A stretch of 47,293 nucleotides of DNA from Pseudomonadota bacterium. Its GTDB lineage: Bacteria; Pseudomonadota; Alphaproteobacteria; Rickettsiales; UBA6187. Position numbers and translations under genes: made by a program. Positions 42,882 through 47,293 of this stretch are shown in pieces. The notes beneath the pieces are model-generated. The model made no database searches, had not been told where the DNA came from, and saw nothing but the letters and a program-made list of their open reading frames with translations. Each line of letters starts with the position of its first letter. The first letter of the stretch is position 1. The stretch is from NCBI GenBank assembly GCA_027620075.1, contig JAQCEY010000011.1, positions 1 to 47,293 of the forward strand. Reading direction: 5' to 3'.

Positions 42882-43292
42882 TTAGGAAGAATTAAATCCA
42901 AACATTTCCTTTTGCTCCTGCCATAAATCAGGAATAGGTTTATCCATAAAATCCTGGAGCTTTAGATTGCGAGGCTGCTTGCCTTCTAGAATGGAAACAA
43001 TTATATAAGGCGATAGATAATTTAGGCGTGTTATTTTTCTAAAGTATGACAAGCCTACTTTTTCTCTTGCGGCCAGTTCTGTTATTGTTAAGTTGTTATC
43101 CATCTTGAGCGTCTGCTGCCATTTATATGCCTTGGCAATGGCATTGATGAGCTTTTGATCGTAATTGTAAGAATCATTTTTGCGCACACCATTTGGCAAG
43201 ATCACCATGGCAGCACCACCACGTTTTTTGATTTTCATTGGTATAAATATGCTTACAGTTTTATCATCAATCTTTTTATATATTGTGCTCAT
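42882..43292 (-). CDS. HTH accessory protein of the serine recombinase module
   Basis: The 136-residue protein has an N-terminal part with FIPMKIKKRGGAAMVILPNG. A ParB/KorB-like helix-turn-helix region follows (LTITELAAREKVGLSYFRKI, then LNYLSPYIIVSILEGKQP), and the end is IPDLWQEQKEMFGF. Proteins of this design commonly follow serine recombinase genes in alphaproteobacterial phage-like elements, and may help the recombinase pick its site or direction. The start overlaps the recombinase stop by one base, indicating coupled translation. Confidence 0.8.
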   Translation of the reverse strand: MSTIYKKIDDKTVSIFIPMKIKKRGGAAMVILPNGVRKNDSYNYDQKLINAIAKAYKWQQTLKMDNNLTITELAAREKVGLSYFRKITRLNYLSPYIIVSILEGKQPRNLKLQDFMDKPIPDLWQEQKEMFGFNSS

Positions 43293-44602
43293 TATGCCGC
43301 CTCCAGTTCTTGTTTAAGTAAATTGATTCCATCTGAATGTATGGTGATATCGATGCCTTTTGGTGTTATTATTACGCCTCTGATAAGTAAGTGTATGATG
43401 CGCGATTGCTCCGATGGAAATAGCTCACCCCAGACTTTATCTATATTTTGCAGGCCAGATATCACCTGAGTATCTGGCAATTCACCTGAGGTGGCAGCAA
43501 GAGTGCGCGCTGTAATTTCAGGAGATGATAGTAATTGTAATACCTGATCTATAACAACCTGCTCGGCTTCTGATGCTGATATTGTTCCAACAGGGCATTT
43601 CTCATTTACGCCGCGCTGTTTTGCCGAGCAGACATAATAGCGATAACGTTTGCCTTTTTTATTGGTATAGGTTGGAGTCATAACGGTTCCACAGAATCCA
43701 CAAGAAAATATGCCCTTGAGCAGTGGTGGTTTGCTAATTCGTGAGGTTGGCTTTGTGACTTTGTCGTTTTTCCGCTTAAATATGGACTGCGCTTTATTCC
43801 ACATATCGGGCATAATTATTGGTTCATGCTCACCATCATATATATTGCCTTTATGAGAAATTTTGCCTGCATAAACTGGGTTATCAAGAATATGGCGTAT
43901 GGATCTTTTCGTAAAATTACTTCCCTTGTGAAGCTTACCTGATTCCGATATCCATGTTTTTGTTTTAAAACCCATCTCGTTCATATCACGAGCAACTTCT
44001 GTAGGTGATGCAACTTCTAAAAAACGTTGGTAAATAATGCGGACGAGTTTGGCCTCACTTTCATTAATCAGGAGTTTCCTGTCTTTTGGATTATAACCCA
44101 GCGGAGGATTGCCGCCCATCCAAATGCCAAGCTTGCAGGATGCTTCAAATTTATCTCGGATACGTTCAGATGTAAGCTCTCTCTCATATTGGGCAAAGCT
44201 TAGCAGGACATTAAGCATTAGCCTGCCCATAGAATTTGAGGTGTTGAAAGACTGAGTAACAGCCACAAAACTGCAATTATGTTCATCAAGAAGTTCTATT
44301 ATTTTAGAAAAATCCAGCAATGAGCGGGTTAATCGATCAATTTTGTAAACTATTATACAGTCAATTTTACCGTCACGAATATCCTGAAATAATCTCTGTA
44401 ACGCCGGGCGTTCTAAATTACCACCTGTAAATCCACCATCATTATATTGTACCGGAAGGCATTCCCAGCCCTCATGCTCCTGACTGGCAATATAGTTTTC
44501 TGCCGACATACGTTGAGCATCAAGTGAGTTAAATTCTTGTTCTAACCCTTCCTCATGAGATTTTCTGGTATAGATACCACAGCGTTTTTTGATTTTTTCC
44601 AT
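43292..44602 (-). CDS. Serine site-specific recombinase
   Basis: This is a large-type serine recombinase of 436 residues. The N-terminal resolvase domain has GIYTRKSHEEG with the catalytic Ser15, VYKIDRLTRSLLDF with the catalytic arginines, and FAQYERELTSERIRDK. A recombinase domain follows (TEVARDMNEMGFKTK, then RHILDNPVYAG). A zinc ribbon (CGFCGTVM and YYVCSAKQRGVNEKC) comes next, then a C-terminal LFPSEQSRIIHLLI region. At 436 residues it is at the short end for such enzymes. It is part of the order 61-aa protein, DUF2924, recombinase, HTH accessory. It is the likely integrase of this element. Confidence 0.95.
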   Translation of the reverse strand: MEKIKKRCGIYTRKSHEEGLEQEFNSLDAQRMSAENYIASQEHEGWECLPVQYNDGGFTGGNLERPALQRLFQDIRDGKIDCIIVYKIDRLTRSLLDFSKIIELLDEHNCSFVAVTQSFNTSNSMGRLMLNVLLSFAQYERELTSERIRDKFEASCKLGIWMGGNPPLGYNPKDRKLLINESEAKLVRIIYQRFLEVASPTEVARDMNEMGFKTKTWISESGKLHKGSNFTKRSIRHILDNPVYAGKISHKGNIYDGEHEPIIMPDMWNKAQSIFKRKNDKVTKPTSRISKPPLLKGIFSCGFCGTVMTPTYTNKKGKRYRYYVCSAKQRGVNEKCPVGTISASEAEQVVIDQVLQLLSSPEITARTLAATSGELPDTQVISGLQNIDKVWGELFPSEQSRIIHLLIRGVIITPKGIDITIHSDGINLLKQELEAA

Positions 44603-45022
44603 TTAATTCCTCACTTTAAAAAATGCAGGGCCATTCCAGTGCGTCCCTGTGATTTTTTTGGCAATAGCAGAAAGGCTCCTGAATTTTTGGCCGTTATATT
44701 CAAATCCATCGCGCAAAACTTCTACCTGATGCATTATTCCATCATGCTCACGGCATATTTTTGTTCCAGGCAATAAGTTGCTATGCTTACTGCTGCCTAT
44801 TACAGTTGCTCCTTTTGAAATAGATTCAAGTTTTGACTTTATATTATCGTTTAGCCCGCCAATTGTTAGCTCTTGCAAACGATAGGCAATCTTTGGGCGC
44901 AGCTGATCCTTGCTGGCATTATGGGTGCATTTATCATCGAAAATACCGTTATATATTTCTCGTAACTGTGCTGATGTTTTATTATCTAAATCCAGCACTT
45001 GCCTTATAATACTCTTACTCAC
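44603..45022 (-). CDS. DUF2924-family protein
   Basis: DUF2924 proteins are typical neighbours of serine recombinases in alphaproteobacterial phages and islands. The LREIYNGIF / LRPKIAYRLQELTIGGL region and the C-terminal GTKICREHDGIMHQVEVLRDGFEYNG with FRSLSAIAKKITGTHWNGPAFF are characteristic. I chose GTG at 45022, which is five bases after GGAGG and overlaps the previous gene by 8 bases, giving 139 residues. ATGs at 45034 and 45058 lie in frame. The stop is directly before the recombinase start. Confidence 0.88.
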   Translation of the reverse strand: MSKSIIRQVLDLDNKTSAQLREIYNGIFDDKCTHNASKDQLRPKIAYRLQELTIGGLNDNIKSKLESISKGATVIGSSKHSNLLPGTKICREHDGIMHQVEVLRDGFEYNGQKFRSLSAIAKKITGTHWNGPAFFKVRN

Positions 45023-45200
45023 TTTCACCTCCATTTGAGTTAAACTCTTCTGAGGCATGAACGCTTGGGTGAGCGGTGAAGTCCAGTGAAACTTCTCTGT
45101 TTTTTGATGTTTTTCGGATGTTTAGCCGCTTAATGGCAACTGCCAGCAATGAAGCTACTTCACTTAGCCGATCTTTTGCTGTGATAGGAGTGGTTTGCAT
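45015..45200 (-). CDS. 61-residue protein heading the recombinase operon
   Basis: The short protein contains RLSEVASLLAVAIKRLNIRK and a following SLDFTAHPSVHASEEF. This matches the small proteins that usually precede DUF2924 in these modules (helical segment, then an LDFTA-H motif). It overlaps the DUF2924 start by 8 bases. Its function is unknown. A 12-bp perfect palindrome lies ten bases upstream of its start codon. Confidence 0.75.
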   Translation of the reverse strand: MQTTPITAKDRLSEVASLLAVAIKRLNIRKTSKNREVSLDFTAHPSVHASEEFNSNGGESE

Positions 45201-45209
45201 TAATAACCG

Positions 45210-45246
45210 CCTTCAAAATAGTTTGCTAATGTTTCTATTTTGAAGG
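45210..45246. promoter_or_regulatory. Perfect 12-bp inverted repeat at the head of the recombinase operon
   Basis: CCTTCAAAATAG (45210-45221) and CTATTTTGAAGG (45235-45246) are perfect complements around a 13-base centre. No T-run follows in either direction, so an operator or a recombinase binding site is more likely than a terminator. It lies between the UmuD-like gene and the recombinase operon, both on the minus strand. Confidence 0.65.
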
Positions 45247-45323
45247 ATATAGCTTCATTGATAATTAGAATAGATGACACAAATACGCAGAAGTACGTTT
45301 ATGTACGATGGGATAATCAGGAA

Positions 45324-45833
45324 TTATAATTCTCTTACAACCTTAATAACCACACCCCAGACATGAAGGTTTGAATGGTCGGTTATTTTTATAGGCGTAA
45401 AATCCTTATTCTCTGAAACTAGCTGCCCATTCTTTTTATCCAGGCGTTTTACAACTATGCCACCTTCAACAGAAGTAACTATAATATCACCATCCGCAGC
45501 TTCTTTATTCCGATCAACCAGCAACAAGTCATCAGGTAATATTCCTGCATCTTTCATTGAATATCCGGAAACTTTTGCCATAAAACAATCTTTAGGGTTT
45601 GAGATATTGAGGTCTTTTAACTGGTACATTTCACAGCTATCGTCACCAGATAAAAACGGCACACCCGCTTCAACCGGAAAGTTGTATAAAGGGATTGAAG
45701 AAGTTATACTTTTTGCGAAAGCTTTCACCTCATCAACAATAGAGATAGGTATGCGTACAGCCTTGGTCGGCTCGCCATATAATCCCTGTCCTACAGGTCG
45801 TCCTGCTCCTTGTCTTGCGCCTCCTCTGGGCAT
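45324..45833 (-). CDS. UmuD-like self-cleaving S24 protein
   Basis: The 169-residue protein has an Arg/Gly-rich start (MPRGGARQGAGRPVGQG, resembling an AT-hook or DNA-binding tail). A helix and a LexA/UmuD-type peptidase domain follow. The cleavage dipeptide is Ala56-Gly57 in FPVEAGVPF, the nucleophile is Ser92 in SGYSMKDAG, and the general base is Lys129 in GGIVVKRL, 37 residues later as in LexA and UmuD. No umuC gene is next to it. It may be a SOS-responsive regulator of the element, or an orphan UmuD acting on a polymerase encoded elsewhere. Confidence 0.9.
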   Translation of the reverse strand: MPRGGARQGAGRPVGQGLYGEPTKAVRIPISIVDEVKAFAKSITSSIPLYNFPVEAGVPFLSGDDSCEMYQLKDLNISNPKDCFMAKVSGYSMKDAGILPDDLLLVDRNKEAADGDIIVTSVEGGIVVKRLDKKNGQLVSENKDFTPIKITDHSNLHVWGVVIKVVREL

Positions 45834-45862
45834 GCTTTTCCTTCAATTTTAGATTGCATCTT

Positions 45863-45890
45863 TTGAATAGAGTTACTATATTCAATTGAA
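45863..45890. promoter_or_regulatory. Dyad symmetry between the UmuD-like gene and a divergent gene
   Basis: TTGAATA (45863-45869) and TATTCAA (45879-45885) are perfect arms around nine bases, overlapping a palindrome TTCAATTGAA (45881-45890). It could be an operator for either gene. It does not match the known alphaproteobacterial LexA half-site GTTC / GAAC exactly. Confidence 0.45.
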
Positions 45891-45929
45891 GCCTTATATG
45901 CAACAAGAAATTTAAATAATGGTGATATT

Positions 45930-46637
45930 ATGCCGGCACCTGAAAGAGAATACTATTATCTTGATGAAGTAATAAATCATTGGGGTGTCAGCAATGTAGA
46001 CATTGAATATTTGATAGAAAACGGTCATTTGACAGCATGTTTTTTCTTGCTAAATGTCGATGTGGAGGTTGGCACTTATGAGAAAACCGCTGATGGCAGG
46101 TATTCCGCAGTATCGCATGAAATTATAAAATACAGAGGACTTCATCAATTATTGCCAGATGACTGCCGTAAAATATTCCGCAGAGGAAAAACCAAAATAC
46201 ATTATTTTCACGTTGGTAATCCTCAAGAATATTGCAAAATACGTAAAGATAATGGCATTACCGTACAAAAATCAGACTTGGTAATAGTCAGAGAAGAAAA
46301 GAGCCGCTATGAAACGGAGTATGATTTTGATCATAAGAAAAAGAACAATGTCTGTAGCATTGTAAAATCAAAAAGCAAAACAACATTTTACCAGGAAAAT
46401 GATTATCACCATATTGAGTATGATGAACTCGTGTTTGAGTTTGGCATGATTCAGGCAAAAATCATAGAAACTCTACATATTGCCAGCAAAACTAACCACC
46501 AGTGGGTTCATTGCAAACCATTGCTGGATAAGGCCGGTTCAACAAGCACAAGAATTCGTGATTTGTTCAAATCAAAAAAAGATTGGCAGAAGCTAATTTT
46601 ATCTGATGGAAAAGGCAAATACAGACTAAATCTGTAG
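45930..46637 (+). CDS. Uncharacterised phage-associated protein with predicted C-terminal winged-helix region
   Basis: I do not know a function for this 235-residue protein. The N-terminus EREYYYLDEVINHWGVSNVDIEYLIENGHL looks like a short helix-turn-helix of the kind that reads a binding site or a module boundary. The middle is beta-rich with many Tyr and His. The C-terminus (FEFGMIQAKIIETLHIASKT, then LLDKAGSTSTRIRDLFKSKKDWQKLIL) looks like a small winged helix. Proteins of this design occur in alphaproteobacterial phage-like regions. It is divergent from the UmuD-like gene. Confidence 0.75.
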   Translation: MPAPEREYYYLDEVINHWGVSNVDIEYLIENGHLTACFFLLNVDVEVGTYEKTADGRYSAVSHEIIKYRGLHQLLPDDCRKIFRRGKTKIHYFHVGNPQEYCKIRKDNGITVQKSDLVIVREEKSRYETEYDFDHKKKNNVCSIVKSKSKTTFYQENDYHHIEYDELVFEFGMIQAKIIETLHIASKTNHQWVHCKPLLDKAGSTSTRIRDLFKSKKDWQKLILSDGKGKYRLNL

Positions 46638-46773
46638 TTCATCCACCACCCATCCCCCAGCAATCCACCACCTTCATCCCCACCCAAGCCCTCACCAAGC
46701 CCCACGACATCCACCACTCGTGAGTGAGATCCTGCTCTTATTGTTTTTTCATTAACCAATAAGGAGCCTTCAA
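46638..46773. other. C-rich, G-poor tract with a small palindrome
   Basis: From 46638 to about 46718 the plus strand is mostly C with A and T and only four or so G, very unusual in this AT-rich sequence (many CCACC, CATCC and CCCC words). It ends in the palindrome CACTC-GT-GAGTG (46715-46726). The ribosome binding site AAGGAG for the next gene follows. No ORF is credible. It may be a regulatory leader, a replication or packaging signal, or a protein-free spacer with strand bias. Confidence 0.5.
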
Positions 46774-47013
46774 ATGACGGTACAACATATTACTGAAAAA
46801 GAACTGGCAAAACGGTGGGGATTATCTCATCGGACATTACAACGCTGGCGCGCATGTGGTGAAAAATTATCACATATTCGAATTGGCGGACGCATACGCT
46901 ATACGCTTGAGGCAATCGAGCAATTCGAAGCTAAGCATAATAATGGATCTACAGGAAAATTGTCTGTCACACCTTCTTTGCCTCAAGAAGCACTTATACA
47001 GGAGGCTGTGTAA
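46774..47013 (+). CDS. Excisionase-like helix-turn-helix protein
   Basis: The 79-residue protein starts MTVQHITEKELAKRWGLSHR and continues TLQRWRACGEKLSHIRIGGR with IRYTLEAIEQFEAKH. This is the MerR/excisionase-type winged helix (HTH_17) seen in phage and island Xis proteins. The ribosome binding site AAGGAG is well placed. The stop overlaps the next start by one base. It probably controls excision or early gene expression of the element. Confidence 0.88.
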   Translation: MTVQHITEKELAKRWGLSHRTLQRWRACGEKLSHIRIGGRIRYTLEAIEQFEAKHNNGSTGKLSVTPSLPQEALIQEAV

Positions 47014-47293
47014 TGGAAAATTTGAATATTCATACAATTACTCATACTCCTGTTGGAGATCTTACAACATTATCTTCAGGGCAACTTAATGAGCTCTTAT
47101 GTGCTGCAAGTGAGTATTTTGCCAACGCAAAAAAAACAAAGCAGTGGATAGAGGCCGCTATTGGCTTGAAATATAAGGAACGTATTCAGGCTAAGCGTCA
47201 TCGTTTAGAGAAAGATACCGGCACTATTCATATTGAAGATGACGGCTTTAAACTCACCAGTGATGTGCCTAAAAAAGCTATATGGGATCAAAA
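47013..47293 (+). CDS. Phage-associated protein, incomplete at the window end
   Basis: The ATG overlaps the previous stop (TAATG) and follows GGAGG. The 93 codons visible start MENLNIHTITHTPVGDLTTL and include a helical segment (SEYFANAKKTKQWIEAAIGL), then EKDTGTIHIEDDGFKLTSDV and PKKAIWDQ. The K-D-T-G-T and PK-x-x-WDQ pattern is common in small proteins of alphaproteobacterial phages, whose function I cannot state. The 3' end lies beyond the window. Confidence 0.75.
   Translation, partial: MENLNIHTITHTPVGDLTTLSSGQLNELLCAASEYFANAKKTKQWIEAAIGLKYKERIQAKRHRLEKDTGTIHIEDDGFKLTSDVPKKAIWDQ

Noticed and set aside
46508-46759. 83-residue minus-strand ORF rich in Gly across the C-rich tract
   Set aside because: Its composition simply reflects the C-rich plus strand. 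It overlaps the end of the upstream gene and has no ribosome binding site.

Overview
The window is chromosomal DNA from an AT-rich Gram-negative alphaproteobacterium. Supporting signs are the str operon (rpsL-rpsG-fusA-tuf), a system I cytochrome c maturation cluster, an ELM1-type protein, a DUF4167 gene directly after prmC, and a murB-ddl-ftsQ-ftsA block that is not followed by ftsZ. The AT bias, ELM1 protein, ftsA without ftsZ and abundant short palindromic repeats suggest Rickettsiales or a neighbouring lineage. However, a TonB-dependent receptor, an RND pump and a PhoD-like phosphatase point to a less reduced lifestyle than Rickettsia. The exact taxon cannot be fixed from this sequence.

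Layout. 1-4500: str operon on the minus strand behind a near-consensus promoter. 4.7-8.6 kb: miaA (minus), then serB, nadD, rsfS and rlmH (plus). rsfS appears to start at AUA. 8.8-17.8 kb: two uncharacterised genes, a complete tripartite RND efflux operon (adaptor, pump, outer-membrane lipoprotein) whose gaps are filled by palindromic repeats, and another uncharacterised gene. 17.9-25 kb: PhoD-like phosphatase, then on the minus strand a DUF2946 / TonB-receptor / PepSY metal-uptake cluster and a quinone oxidoreductase. 25.0-28.7 kb: ccmD (34 aa), ccmE, ccmF, ccmG, ccmH. 30.1-34.7 kb: murB, ddl, ftsQ, ftsA and an HPP membrane protein, followed by an IS630-type transposase relic. 34.9-39.3 kb: ELM1, SLC13/RCK permease, prmC, DUF4167. 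At 39390 lies tRNA-Ser(GCU).

After the tRNA the character changes to a mobile or defence region that runs off the window end. It holds an ImmA-like metallopeptidase and XRE repressor pair, divergent from a three-gene operon: a 48-aa basic protein, an OAS/CD-NTase-like nucleotidyltransferase with a complete D-x-D...D triad, and a DUF6602-like protein with a PD-(D/E)xK-like signature. The divergent promoter has a perfect 11-bp inverted repeat over its spacer and -10 box. This looks like a CBASS-related defence locus under CapH/CapP-like control with an uncharacterised candidate effector, and it is the most interesting system here. Next comes a serine-recombinase module (61-aa protein, DUF2924, recombinase, HTH accessory), an orphan UmuD-like protein, and plus-strand phage-like genes including an excisionase-type HTH protein.

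Four or more families of short palindromic, MITE-like repeats occur between genes in the core part. I saw none of them in the mobile region.
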